Shown here in pieces: positions 1 to 11,899 of a stretch of DNA of 64,000 nt (the stretch's first letter is position 1; each line of letters starts with the position of its first letter). Below the pieces are notes generated by a model. It was not told the DNA's origin. It worked only from the letters and a program-made list of their open reading frames with translations, and did not search any database. Source of the DNA: Pyrocephalus nanus (Eukaryota; Chordata; Aves; Passeriformes; Tyrannidae); NCBI GenBank assembly GCA_038380795.1, contig CM076267.1, positions 38,502,232 to 38,566,231 of the forward strand. Reading direction: 5' to 3'. A program made the position numbers and the translations under genes.

Positions 1-3000
1 TAGCACTTTATGGGTTTTAAATATGCATGGAGGGGTCATCTTGATTCTTACTGTGTTTTCAGGAGCAAACTTTTATGGTCACAAAAGGTACTGGGAAGCA
101 GTGAGAAAGGTGATAAAAAGTGAGAAAGCTAATATAAATAAGATTATCCATAGGACAAAGCTGAATTTGTGTGACCACAGAGCCCACAGAAAACGCTTAA
201 GTGCTCTGAAAAGATAAATTTGGGGGCATCTGTGAGAATGTAACTGATTGAGGAAACGCTACTGAGCAATATCTCCCAAGGGTCTAAAAAACTACTGCAT
301 GGCAGTGTTACTGATGGGTTGCATTTTTCAGAACAGTGTGGGACAAACTGCTTGCATCCCTTGCAGGGACATTTCTCCTTTGGTCTGTTCTCATCTGGAA
401 TGGGATCCCTGCGGCTGCACACGCGGCCCTGTGCGGTGTGCGGGCAGTGAGGGGCAAACAAATGTGCTGACTGCCTTTTCCTCCAGGGAATGCTGCTTCC
501 AGGGGGTGGCTCTGGAGCCAGGAAGAGAAGAGTTTGAGGTGCTCAAATGGGGACAGACCGCAGTTTCTGAACAAGAATACGGATTGCCAGAGCTGACAGA
601 GTTTGGGGAAGTGTCAAGTCAGTCTCCTTCAGGATTTCAAGCACAAGGTGCAGACAGAGGTTGCACTCCAGACACTGGCCCCTATCTCAGCTGTTACAAA
701 GCAGAGAATATTTTAAAAATTCTTTTTCTCTGCCTGAGAGTAAACCCAGGGGAAAAGGTACCTTCAGATATATCCTGACAGGATTTAGATTAAGTAGGGA
801 CACATTCTGACTCCCCATATTTAATTAAAAAGCAAAAAGACAGTAAGCAAGGGAGAGAGTTTAATGGTATGTATCAAATATGCATTACCCCTGTGTTTTA
901 TAAATGCAAGCCCTCGAAACTTGGAGTGGTTATTTGTACAGAGAGTATCCTAACATCTGTTTGAATGCTACTTATTTTTCCTATAATTGCTGAGGTTTAA
1001 TTCATTTTTGTTTCTTCACAATTTCAGTTTTCCTAGAGAACTTTCTGGAAAGCTGTGAAGTACATGCTATGTGTCCATTTCAATACTCTGACATTTCTGG
1101 TTAGAAATAGTGGCGAGACTGCTTTTTTTCTTAAAACCTAAAATCCACTCCTCTTCATAGGAGTCACAAATTGCATGTTGATGTTTCAAGGAGCCTACAA
1201 GGAAAGTTGAAAAAAAAAATACTGTGGTTGGCCCCAGGAAACAAGCTGTTTTCCAGGAATGCTGAGTTAGTTTGTAATCTGCAGCTCCCTGTCTCCTTAT
1301 GGTTGTGCTTTTACATTCCCGTGCAAGAGCATCACAGGGGCTTGAGCACAGGCTGGAGCTGATCCAGTGGCATGCTCTGGAAAGCAGTTCAAGGTGCTGG
1401 AAGTTTTGCAAACCGCTTGAAGGGCCCTGCTTCCACTTCTTCCTGACCAAAGGTAGCTGAAGGAATAATTGCCAGCGCTGAGAGCAGCTGTGCAGGTGAC
1501 TCAAGCTGTGTTTGCAGCTGGGAGGCGGCTGTTCCAGCAATGCATAATAAGTATATGCTAGAAAAAAGTTGCCAAATTTATAAAGGAGGAAAAGGAAACA
1601 GTGCCATGCCTTTATTTTATGAAAATAATTTCTTACTGAAATTCTCATGTGCTGCTCTGGGATTGTCTTCTACAAACTGTCTTTTCAACAAACTAATTTG
1701 TTAGGGGAAAGTGTGTCTTTGCCTTTCAGTTGCACTGCTGAGTTGGATGTTTCCTGGTTTTTTTGTCACTGTAGGTATGGCAGCTTACAGACAGAAAAAT
1801 GCTCCTGCCTCTTTTTCAGTCTCAGGATATCAGGCTACTCCTTTATCTGCATATTGAGATTTAGACAGGAATAAGATTATAACTATGAACTGTCTATTTT
1901 TTATATTGTTCCACTGCAGCAATCCTTATTCCTGGAAACTTAAAGAAGGTGAGAAGTTCAGTACCCCACTCTGAACTTAAATGAGCCTTTGGTGTTTCAG
2001 CTCTGGAGTCCTCCCCTCTCTTCCAGCTCTCCACTTCCTCACCCTGTTCCTGCTCCAGAATCACATTTGAATAACCACAGCCACATTCATTAATCTGATC
2101 CCTTGAGCAATTTATACACGACTTGCTTCTTGCTTATCTGCTCCTGAAAAGAAATCCTATATTGAATCTCATTTGATAGGCCTTAATTGTTTTGGGTTTT
2201 TTTTCACAAACTTAAAACGCTCCCTGTGGAGCATCTGCTGAGAGAGAAACCAGGCTTCCAAGCACCACTGCTGTAGGACTTGTTTGAAGCGTGAGCATTT
2301 AAACCTCATGAAAGGCAGACTAGATCCTTCTGATGAATCAGCCCCAGCTTCCCATTCAAGTCTGTCTGGAAGGACTTTCTTTGTGTGGCTGCCATCACAG
2401 TCCTCAGCAGTTCATTTGGGGAGGAGATGTTGGTTAGGGCCACGCCACACGTACTCCTGCTTTCCACAAGGCTGTCTCGGGACCTCTCTGTGGCTATGGC
2501 AGATTGAATTCACATGGAAAAGTGAATTGCTGCCCTACAGACTTGGCTGCCTCAACTATCCAAACTCTGCCACCCACACAATTCTCCCTGACCGATGTTC
2601 CTGTTAATACTTCCATCCTCCTGTGTCTTGCTGGAGGCCCATGTCCCATTTCTTAGGAATTCCGGAAATGTAACCAACGGCACTGCATGCTCCAAATTTG
2701 TGCATTAACTCAGGGGAAGACCACACATCCAAGCCGACTGTAAGGCTTTCAACTTCATCTCCACCACTAATGGATTAATTAATTCCTAAACGGGTCTCTG
2801 TCCATCATAGCAGTCTGAAATTCCTACTGACTCCAGGATAGGTTCTGGCAGTCAAAGTCTTTCCACAGTCTTCTTTCTTCTTCAATTACATTGGATAGAA
2901 CTGGCTTTTCTCTTGAGTCTTTGCCAGTGTGGCCAAGGACTTTTTCCCTGACTTCTGCTGCAGGTAAATTATTAGTCAGAGATGGCTCTGGTGAAGAAAA

Positions 3001-3888
3001 GGCCAACGAGTGCCACAGCCCAGAGTGCAGAAACTGTAGGATGCTCTCTGTCCATGCACAGACTGCCAAGCCTTTGGCTGGGCCAGACCAGGTTACAAAA
3101 GCTTTATCAATTCCCTTTGGAAGTTGTGTCTGGACAGTCTGGCTGGGCAAACAAGTGTCAGCACAAAGGTTGGCGGGAGAGAAGGTTTGGGCTAGGGACA
3201 AAAATGATGAGCTTTCACATTAGCAGCCTGTTAATGTAATTAAAAGGGAGAGGCACAGGAAAGACTCATAACTGAGGACAGTGCAGGGAAGGGCAGGAGA
3301 AAAAGCTGCGTAATTCTCTTGTTCAATCACTCTTTCCGTCTTGTGTCAGCATTTTCAGGAGCTACTGTAGAACCAGTGAGTCACATTTTGTGGGAGTGTG
3401 CACAGCATATGTATGTTAGGCCTTCTGTGACAGCTGGGGCATCCTCTTTGGCTTCCCAATACTTGCTGCCTGAATGATTGATGTGTGGAGAGCCCATGGC
3501 CATGCATGGAGAAAGTGCTCCTTCTGCAGTCAGTCTGTGTTTGGAAATGATGGAATTTATTAGCTGCATGGAATCCCTTGGTCAGAGGGAGACACATTTA
3601 TGTTGGTGAATGGGAGTGTGTTTTTATGTGATCCTTTCAGGGCTTATTATGCATTTCATTGGTATTGTTTCATAATAGCCTTATTGACAGAGTATAGTAA
3701 ATTATTTCAAGGTGACAGTGGTTCACCCTCTGATTGTCCCATATGTACCCTTAGATATTTGCAAGATAATGTAGGCACTTACCTTCCTCAGGGCTAGCAG
3801 GCTGTTCCTCCCTGGAATAATTAGCATAACATATTTCTAATCCTGTCTCTAGGAAATTTAGTTAATTCTTGTTTTCCCCCTCTGGAAG

Positions 3889-3903
3889 AAATAAATAAAT
3901 AAG
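3889..3903. repeat. (AAAT)n microsatellite
   Basis: Three to four AAAT units in a row just before 'gtttaagtg'. Confidence 0.8.
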
Positions 3904-4116
3904 TTTAAGTGTAAAATTCATAATAACATGATTATCTATGTGAAGTCAATCTGCAGCTGGAAAAGAATACAAGCCTTTTGCCTTTTTAAGAATATGGCAA
4001 GACTGGCCTATCAACAAACGCAGTAAATTCCAGCTCTTGGCTTTAATCATGCAAATATTTATATATGCATGTGTTTAAGTGCAGGTGCAGATACATAGGT
4101 CTATATATGTACCTTC

Positions 4117-4138
4117 AAAAAACAAACAAACAAAAAAA
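4117..4138. repeat. (AAAC)n microsatellite
   Basis: An A run followed by three AAAC units and a second A run. Confidence 0.85.
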
Positions 4139-5394
4139 TCCACAAAAGTCTTTTGGAGAAGCCACAATAGCACAGTAAGTAACCAAATTAAATAGGTGTA
4201 ATATCTGTAGTCTTCCTTACTGCCAAATTAATGATGCTACAAATCTTGTGAAATGCTATTGTCCACCCAGACTTGTACTGCAGTCTGCAAGCTTACATAC
4301 CCTAATGACTTCTGATATATATGACACTTAGCTTATGCCAACTTTGCTTTGCAGACACAGAAAGAGTAGGAGAAAATAGAAATCTTTTTATTTACTCTAG
4401 CATTTTCAGCAAAGAATGGAGTTTCAAAGAAAGTGATCAAGAGTGTTAAGCTCTTGCTAGAGTAAAAAGCTGTTGGCTTGCTACAGTTTGAGATGTCTCT
4501 TGATGCGTGTGTGTACTCTCTGTACATGTCAGAGAATTACAATGCTGCAAGGGCAGTTTTGTCAAAATAAACACCACACTTTGAGGGGGTTTTGTTAGAA
4601 GAGCAATCAGCCCATTCCACGACTTCAGCAAAGCCAGCTATAATTCTGGGCAGGGTGTGTTCTCTCCTCTCCACACCTAGCACCTGGATTTTTTTATCCA
4701 ACAAGTTGTTAGCATTAGAAAAAGTAACTTGGTTAATTTTCCCTGTCACTCACATCATCCCTTGGGTCTGGTGTTCCAAGTACCCCGTGTTGCAATGAAG
4801 CAGTGGTGTGCAAAGGAGTAGTTAATACACTCCCTCAGGAGTCCACTCCCCACATCATCTGATCCTCCACAGTTCGAGACTGTCTTGTCTGTGAAAGACT
4901 TTTACCCAGTGACTGACTTGTAAACTTGCCAGAACCCTTCTAAATGCACCGTGTTTTAAGTCCCAAACCTCCTTAACTAAGGTTCTTCCTTCTCATTCAC
5001 ACAGGGCTGCCACTGAAAGTACAGGGTGACAGAGCAAACTTTGAGGTGGAAAAGGGGGAAGGGATGTTTTTTGGGAAACGGAATGAAAATGAGGAAATAG
5101 CAGGATTAATATGTTATTCTTCCTTCAACTATACACAGAACAACATCATCCAAAGCCACCATACAAAGGGTTAAAAACTGTTCAGAATGTTTTGGGGTTT
5201 ATTTACTCTGAGGACATTAATGTAATTTTATCCTTTTTGTGTTTACCAGTACATTTGAGCTATCCACAAAAGTATGTAGATTCTTATGCAAGCAGCGTTT
5301 TCAAGGCAACAAAATCCAAACTGTTAAAAGTGAATGAAGAGTTTCCTGGTGCCTTTTCTGTTGAGCTGAGTTACTTTGCTCTCTGAGTTAATGT

Positions 5395-5414
5395 TTTAGC
5401 TATCTTTAGCTATC
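5395..5414 (+). repeat. Perfect 10-base tandem duplication
   Basis: TTTAGCTATC occurs twice in a row with no mismatch. This is minor replication-slippage-type structure. Confidence 0.8.
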
Positions 5415-6681
5415 TGTTTAGCAAACTTTAACCAAAGTTCATTGAATTCATACTACGAGGCTGCAATGTTTTTAGGTCAAATATTAGAGAGCTTTTTTTT
5501 ACTTCTCTTGATATCTGAACTCATCTATGAGTAAATCTTTTAGCACAGCCACTAGTAATCTGACCTTCTTTCACATGACATGACCACAAGCTGAACTCTG
5601 CAATGAAGACTTTCCTTCTTTTATTTTGTCCCTGACCTGAAGTGATATCAAGTTTCTGCTGTTTCTGGAAGAGCTCAAATCCCAGCTCCACTCCAGTGTG
5701 CTCTATGGTTTTGATCTAAGCCTGAAGATGCAGTTTGCAAATCTCAGGCTGCTCTGTCAGGAAAACCCTGACCAGCGCCTGTTTCATTTTACTTACCAAA
5801 GTCAGATTCGTTTTAGTCATTGGCCCAGCTTCCAAAAGCTTCCAGGTTTTGGCACAACAGGGGAGTCACATCAGGCCTGTCTCATTTTTGTCCTCTCTTA
5901 GCAGCTTGGCAGAGATGAAAGCTCCTATTTAATTGGTAGTTATTCACTCTACAGCCGTGCTACAACAGCAGTGATTTGTTATTGTCTGAGATGTCCCACA
6001 CTCTCTCTGCATACAGCAAGACACTGAAGAGGGCTGAGCCCACTGAAACCCTTGAAACTAAACAGGTGCTGCAGATTCTGTGCCTTCAAATAACAGCAAA
6101 ACAGAAATAACAGTGTCTAAGCTGAGCAAGGAGGGTTTCATCCCACCTCCCTGCGGCATTCCCAGGCTAAGACAGGGTGGGAGACCTTCCAGGACCTGTC
6201 TGTGGCAAGTACATAAAACCTGTGCAACTTTGATTTAGCCCAGAGCACATCAACAGTGCTCAAAACCACGGGGGACTGCAGGGGCAGCCAGGGGGGTGAG
6301 TAAAAGTTGTTCACTGTAGTGGCTCCCAACCTTTGCGTGGCAGTATCCAGCATGTCCCTTGGGAAGTGGCAGTGAGGTCCTGGGGTTTGGGATGAGTGTG
6401 CTGAGAGCCTCATGGCATCTTGGGAAACAGCAATGCCCTGTGTCTTCCAGGTTTGCTAATGCTGCAGGGTTTTTTTGCCTGGTTGGTTGTTTTGGCATTT
6501 GAGGTGGGTTTTTTGGTTTTTTTTTAACAGATGAGGAGGAAGTACTTCCTGTAGGATTAAGAGTGAAGCAGTTTGAAGGAAGGGGAGTCAGGCCTCCTTT
6601 ACAAGGAGGGAGGACAGAACTGAAAGAAGGTGAGAGTTGAAGAAGACAGCTGGGAAGACCTCTGGAATAAACAGCATTAGG

Positions 6682-6836
6682 ACTCATCTACACCTCTCAC
6701 TAGAACTGTGAAGAAGATAATTTAAACCATCTTGTTATTAAACAAGAAACTTCAAATTATTTTAAAGACAACAGATCACAGAGTTTAAAAAGAAAAAAAA
6801 AAAAAGGAAACAAAAGGAAAAAGTGTCATAATAAGA
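6682..6836 (+). repeat. Local direct repeat pair 2, copy A (A-tailed)
   Basis: Starting at 'actcatctacacctctcact', this segment is repeated in the same orientation at 8318-8449. The first 28 bases differ at one site; overall identity over the first 110 bases is roughly 80%. Both copies run into an A-rich tract (13 As at 6793-6805 here) and then a shared 'aagtgt' word, after which similarity fades. The A-rich end suggests a retroposed sequence, but I see no RNA polymerase III boxes, no AATAAA signal at the expected place and no target-site duplication, so the family is unknown. Confidence 0.8.
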
Positions 6837-8317
6837 TACCTCACAATTTTATGCAGTTTTAAAATACCTGTGCTTCCTGTCATTTTTTTACTGCAGACTG
6901 AATGGGAATTAGCAAGAAATTCTCCTGTAAGAAGTGCTCAGTATATGTTTCTGGTTCTTTCAAGACCCTGAAATACCTATTGGTGGGTATAAAATCTATG
7001 TAATATGTGAGCAGAGTGCAATTTATTTTCACTCTCAAACTCTGTTGCAGACAGCAGGGGAAGAAGTGGAAGGAGTAGTTATCAGACTGCTGGTAGTATT
7101 GCTTGCTAAATCCTAAACTGAACAATTATCTTCATCCCAGTTGTTTCTGTTTATCATTTTGGATGTATTATTGCCCATTTAATTCTGTTGTTGTATATCT
7201 CTTCAGTAACACCTATCACACAGCTATGATTTTAAACAATTACTTGGGCCACACATTCACAGAAACCCAATCCCAGCAGGAGCCTGCAACGTTTCATAAC
7301 AGCCTTTCTAAAGGATTGCCTGGTGAAATTCTCACCACAGTGGAGTTGATTTAATTTTTATTACATGCAGATGTCTCTCTTTGTGTGGTTTACTTGGCTG
7401 CAACAGCATTCTGTGTCAAGGTGACACTGCACCAAACTGCAACAGGGATTGGCAAAGAAACTTAGTGGTGTGCTTATTAGTCTTTTGTATTTGGGTGTTA
7501 GTTGATTTTTGTTTTATTGATGTCCTTGGGGAAAATCCAACGTGTTTTTTTTCTCAGTGTTTTGGGTCTAAAACTAATATTGCCACAGTTTATTAAATTA
7601 TCTGGGCTCATCTGCTGTTTCCATCTGTTAACAGAAAGTGCAACTACATGCTTTTCTTCTTGATAAGTGTCATTATGTGGTATACTTTAAAAAGTTTTCT
7701 ATTTGGAAGAGTCCTTGTGTTACAAACCTGAGACATTTGAAAATTGAACGTTGTTAAATCTGCAATACAAGATACCTCTTTTAAGTGTAACTTCATTTAG
7801 ATATCCTCACTTAGATGAAGTTTGATTTTTCCTATGACTTCAAAGTGGTTTTCTCAGGACCCAGGGAGAATTTACTATCCAAATCCCATAGAAATTCCGT
7901 GGAAAATACCAGGTGATGCCACTCACTTTAAGTACAGATAGGGAAAAAAAAAAAAAAGTGTTACTATGTAAAGGGTACAACTGAGAGCAGATAAAACTGG
8001 ACATTTAGACTTTTGATTTTGAGTGAAAACTTGAGAAAATGAGGCATCTGAAGTAAGGACTCTTCTGAGACACATTTGTTGTCCAACCTTACTTGATTTT
8101 ACAGTGCCAAGTGTTGGGTTTTCCTCATTGTACCACAAGAGGATATATTTAATTAATTATTTGTTTGTTTATTTCTTTTTAATCCATTCTGAGGAAAGGG
8201 TCTTTTTCCATCTATTTTGGTAAATAGCAGTTGATTTTCCCTCTGCCATGAGGCAGAGATCGAGTGTTAAGGCCACAAATCAAATTACTGAAGTGTAATT
8301 GAAAAACCGGCACTGCC
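6837..8317. other. Spacer between copies of direct repeat pair 2
   Basis: AT-rich sequence with a 14-base A run at 7944-7957. It has no similarity to the flanking repeats and no open frame above 83 codons. The short plus frame ending at 7116 follows a 'tctgttgcag' word but is too small to interpret. Confidence 0.6.
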
Positions 8318-8449
8318 ACTCATCTATACCTCTCACTAGAACTGTAAACAACATAATTGAAACCAGCTTGTGATTAAACAAGAGATTCGAAAAACTTTTT
8401 TAAAGGCAACAGCTCAACAAGTTAAAAAAAAAAAAAAGTGTAATTATAA
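8318..8449 (+). repeat. Local direct repeat pair 2, copy B (A-tailed)
   Basis: Partner of 6682-6836, 1636 bases downstream on the same strand. Shared blocks include 'cctctcactagaactgt', 'attaaacaag' and 'caacag.tca'. It ends in 14 As (8424-8437) followed by 'gtgtaat'. The divergence of about 20% makes this duplication much older than the pair near 45 kb. I know of no element with this sequence. Confidence 0.8.
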
Positions 8450-8761
8450 AATATTTATGCTTAGGAATACTTAACCAGAGTTTTCTTGGCTTGAAGATCT
8501 CTAGAAGAAAAAAGCCCCACGATATACCAGAGGTTTCAAGCAATTGTCTTTCCTATATTTTGTCAATCTCACAGTGTAAACTACTGTCTTAATGAACCTG
8601 TAAATTGTTTTATATCAATATATCATTTACATGCATGATTCTACCAGAATCTGACATAGCCATTAAACAGTAATTTTTCTCAGGTACTAAGATTCAAGAG
8701 TTTTCTCATTATTTTCCATATTTCTTGTTTCCCACATAGCTGAAGTGGCCGGCTCTTCATC

Positions 8762-8779
8762 TTTTTTTTTTTTTTTTTT
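8762..8779. repeat. 18-base T homopolymer
   Basis: An uninterrupted T run flanked by 'ggctcttcatc' and 'gatgtcatgcatgag'. The flanks form a weak GATG/CATC inverted match around the run. Confidence 0.9.
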
Positions 8780-11243
8780 GATGTCATGCATGAGAGACTG
8801 TGATGGCCAGAGAATGCATACTGGGAGAAACATGAACAAAAAATTCATGCAGTGGTGAGTAATATCTAGAAAGTACCAAAAAATAGATACTGTAAAAGCA
8901 GATGAGTAAATATAATGATTATGGTCCTACAGTTTCACCTGCTTTTAACTGAAGTACTGTAGATAAATACAGTGATTGAATAAAATCACAAGTGAGATAA
9001 CAAATATAGTTATTCTGAGGACTCTTACATTTCCATGGGTCTAGAAAACTCTTCTGTACTTGGTCTGCTGTATCTATTTTAAAGCATAATATCTTATAAC
9101 TAAAACAGGAACTCTGCGTAATTGTGTATTCAAATATGTCAGTAAAATATGCAAGAATTCAATCCTGTTGGATTATCTAAATTAAATTTTGTAGTATCTT
9201 ATAAAATTTCTGAACCTTATTATGTTTTTTAATAAACTTACAGAAAGTTTTAGAAAAACTCCATGGCACTGTAGAAATTACCACAGGTAATAGTAAGCCA
9301 TTCTATACAATCTTTAATCTTTATCCAGATCTCCATTTAGGGAATGAATATTTGGAGAAGTTTTCTACAGCTATAAAGAAATCCAGCAGTTTCTGGATTG
9401 TGGTTTGTCTTCTTTGCATCTCATGGTTTGGTTTAAGTAATTCCTTTTCCAGTTTTCTCTTGTCTCTTAAAAAATTGTGCTCATGAAAACCATCAAGCTG
9501 ATTCCTTACAAAAGCAGTGATCTTCTTCCAGAAGATTCCTTACTAAACAAATGAACCCAGCCCATTTCTCTTTTTGAATAACTGTGCTTTTGAGACTGTC
9601 TCCTAAATATGTTGATATTGGTTTTCTGTGTGTTGGGCAAGAAATAAGTGATGTTGATCAAGGGAGGGAGAGAGGAAGAGGGAAGTTGTGAAATGCAGTC
9701 AGAGATCTCCTAACATCATGTGAAAAGAGGGTGCTGAAAATCTAATAAAAGACAGGAACTGGGATCCAGGACAGAATTTTGTTGGAGACTACTGCAGGAC
9801 GTGAACAAAACTCTGATAAAATAATTAGAAGTTGGTCAGTCAGCACAACTCAGATGGAAGGTGTAGAAAGCAGATTATCTTCTCACATCCAGGAGATGAT
9901 GGAGAATCCAACACAGTCCAGTCACAGAAACTTGAGTACACAACAAAAAGCCTACCACATTGTCATGTTTGTCACAGCATACACAAAGCAGAAAATTGGG
10001 CAGCCTCTGTAGGAAGAGTGTGTTAGTTTGAAACTGCCAGGAGAGAGATCAGTGCACTGGTAGATAAGGTGACCAGAGCACTCTTAGTTTAGGAAGGGAG
10101 ACAGGATCCCATGTCAGCCAAGATTTTTGAGATCTGTCTGCACCCTTGTTCAAAGCAAACAGAAGAAAAAAATCAGATTTGTTTGCATAGTATCTGGAAC
10201 AAGGTCATATATGAAACAGAGAAAACTCAAAATAAAGCAGATAAAAATAAAAGGATCTGAACATAGCCTTTGCCAGCCCTCTTTGACTTTGAAAGAGAGC
10301 ATGTGTACCCTTTTCTTGCTCTCACGTAAGAAACTTTCTATGGCTTTTTATTCTGCAAGAAATTTTACACAGTCCCCTTGGGGAAGAGCTGCTCTCTATC
10401 CCCACTAAGGCCTTGCCGTGGATCCTTGTCCTGCCTTTGCCACGTGTTTCCAGCCTGTGCTCAGGTGTTTCCCTGTGGCCAGTGGCAAACAGCAACAAGG
10501 CTGAACCTCTGGAGGGCCCAGAACCCCTGGAACCAGGATATCTGCAGGGATCAATGGAAACAAGAGCTCCAGGGCATGGTGGAATTCCAGAAGAAAATGG
10601 AGAAGTTTCTTAATTTTAAACTGAACAGAGGTTTGCAACCCAAAGTGATGTCAGTAATGCAGGGAGAGGACAAGAACAATCAGAAAGTGATCAGACACAG
10701 GGAGAGTTGGAGCAGTGGAGCAGAAGGACCAGGGGCTTTAAATAGGACCAGGGCAGCATTGGGCACCCGGTAAACAACTCATAAAAACATTGCTTTATAG
10801 TCCTAGCTGTGAAAATTTTGAGTTGAATATAAGCACATAAGATATCTGATAGTTGAAGAAACACTCTTCCTTCTGTGTGGCAAAAATGCACTGATTTGAG
10901 AAGCGAGAAACTTCATATTTTAACTTTACACGAAAACTATAACCCTGTCTAGACTCCAAATCTGCAATTTCTGGAACTCCTGTCAAGGACAAGACTCAGT
11001 AAAATGGATTGAATTTATTAGAGTAGTCATGATCATTAGACTACAATATCAGTCCTTAGCAGTCCTAGATGGATTTTTTGCCAGCAACGGTATTGATTCT
11101 GAGAAAAATGTGATTAAATTGCCATTTAGGGGTCATTTAAGGATTAGGATATATAATAGATGGTTTATATTGGCCCTAAATAAACTGCAAACGTCAAGGA
11201 ATTTGTTAAGGCTTCTCCTTGTGCCAAAGATTATAAAAAAATC

Positions 11244-11276
11244 TCCAAGGAGAGCATGTCAGTACAGCTCCTTGGA
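11244..11276. repeat. Perfect 9-base inverted repeat
   Basis: TCCAAGGAG at 11244-11252 pairs with CTCCTTGGA at 11268-11276 across a 15-base loop, shortly before an A-rich tract. Confidence 0.8.
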
Positions 11277-11309
11277 ATAAGTACAGATAAGCTTAGGCTA
11301 GGGGGGAAT

Positions 11310-11346
11310 AAAAAAAAAAAAAAAAAAAAGAAGAAAAAGAAAAAAA
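11310..11346. repeat. A-rich tract (A20 then AAG-rich)
   Basis: Twenty As followed by mixed A with three Gs. A perfect 9-base inverted repeat lies just upstream at 11244-11276. Confidence 0.9.
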
Positions 11347-11899
11347 CTAGGTACTTGGCCTAATCTCAGGCAGTAAGAATATATTTGCAAGACCTCATTT
11401 AATCAACTCCACTTTTGCTATATGCAGTGTATTTAAATGAGCATCTGGCAGATGTCAGGAGTTTAATGAATACCTTGACAGGTTCCAGAGAGCTTAGAGG
11501 TGATGAAGGGGGAAGGGAGTGGAAGAGCAATGGGAACAGAAAGCACTCAAGGTTCTGGCAAACTTCTTGGGTGCACATTCTTCTGAGGCCTAATTTTTTG
11601 TGATCTGTGAAGTGAGTTGCCCCTGTATCCAACCTCCTTCCCTTCCTTTATTTCTTTCAGAGCTTTCATGCCCCTCTCCCCATGCCTGGGCTATCCTTGT
11701 CCCAGGGGGTCAAATGCTCTTCCTTCACCTCCCAAGCTCTCTCCACTTCTCCAGGCATGGCTCGTTTTCTCAAAGCCTTCAGCTTTGCGCTGTGGCAGTG
11801 ACTTTTAGTTCAACAGTGACTTTTTAAATGTTGCTAAGCTCTTTTAAATGGGTCAGAGGATGTAGCATTTAGAACCAATTTTCTTATTTTCTTTCTGGG

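Larger units (their letters stand above)
1..6681. other. Gene-free unique DNA
   Basis: No exon, RNA gene or recognisable transposon. GC-richer pockets lie at about 380-560, 1330-1530 and 2290-2620. The pocket at 1067-1648 is open for 193 codons on the minus strand and the one at 299-778 for 159 codons on the plus strand. Neither predicted protein shows a motif or domain. A TATA-like TTTATAAAGG near 1576 has no supporting context. Microsatellites at 3889 and 4117 are listed separately. Confidence 0.6.
8450..11309. other. Gene-free DNA, purine-rich in the middle
   Basis: About 9650-10800 is purine-rich on the plus strand. It includes a 131-codon frame (10378-10773) with a short lysine/glutamate-rich helix-like stretch (KQELQGMVEFQKKMEKFL). 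A word 'aataaaagacagg' near 9745 resembles a retroviral R/U5 boundary, but no LTR pair, primer-binding site or Gag/Pol motif supports that. I see nothing else I can name. Confidence 0.5.

Noticed and set aside
299..778. 159-codon open frame on the plus strand
   Set aside because: It lies in a GC-richer pocket with an overlapping minus-strand open frame, a Cys/Gly/Ser-rich product without a family pattern, and no splice or promoter context.
6250..6687. 145-codon minus-strand open frame
   Set aside because: It translates a T/G low-complexity tract as a polyproline/lysine-rich protein and overlaps the start of a repeat copy.
9650..10800. Purine-rich block that could be a decayed endogenous retrovirus leader/gag region
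   Set aside because: The only support is an AATAAA-type word and a lysine-rich short frame. There are no zinc knuckles, LTRs or polymerase motifs.
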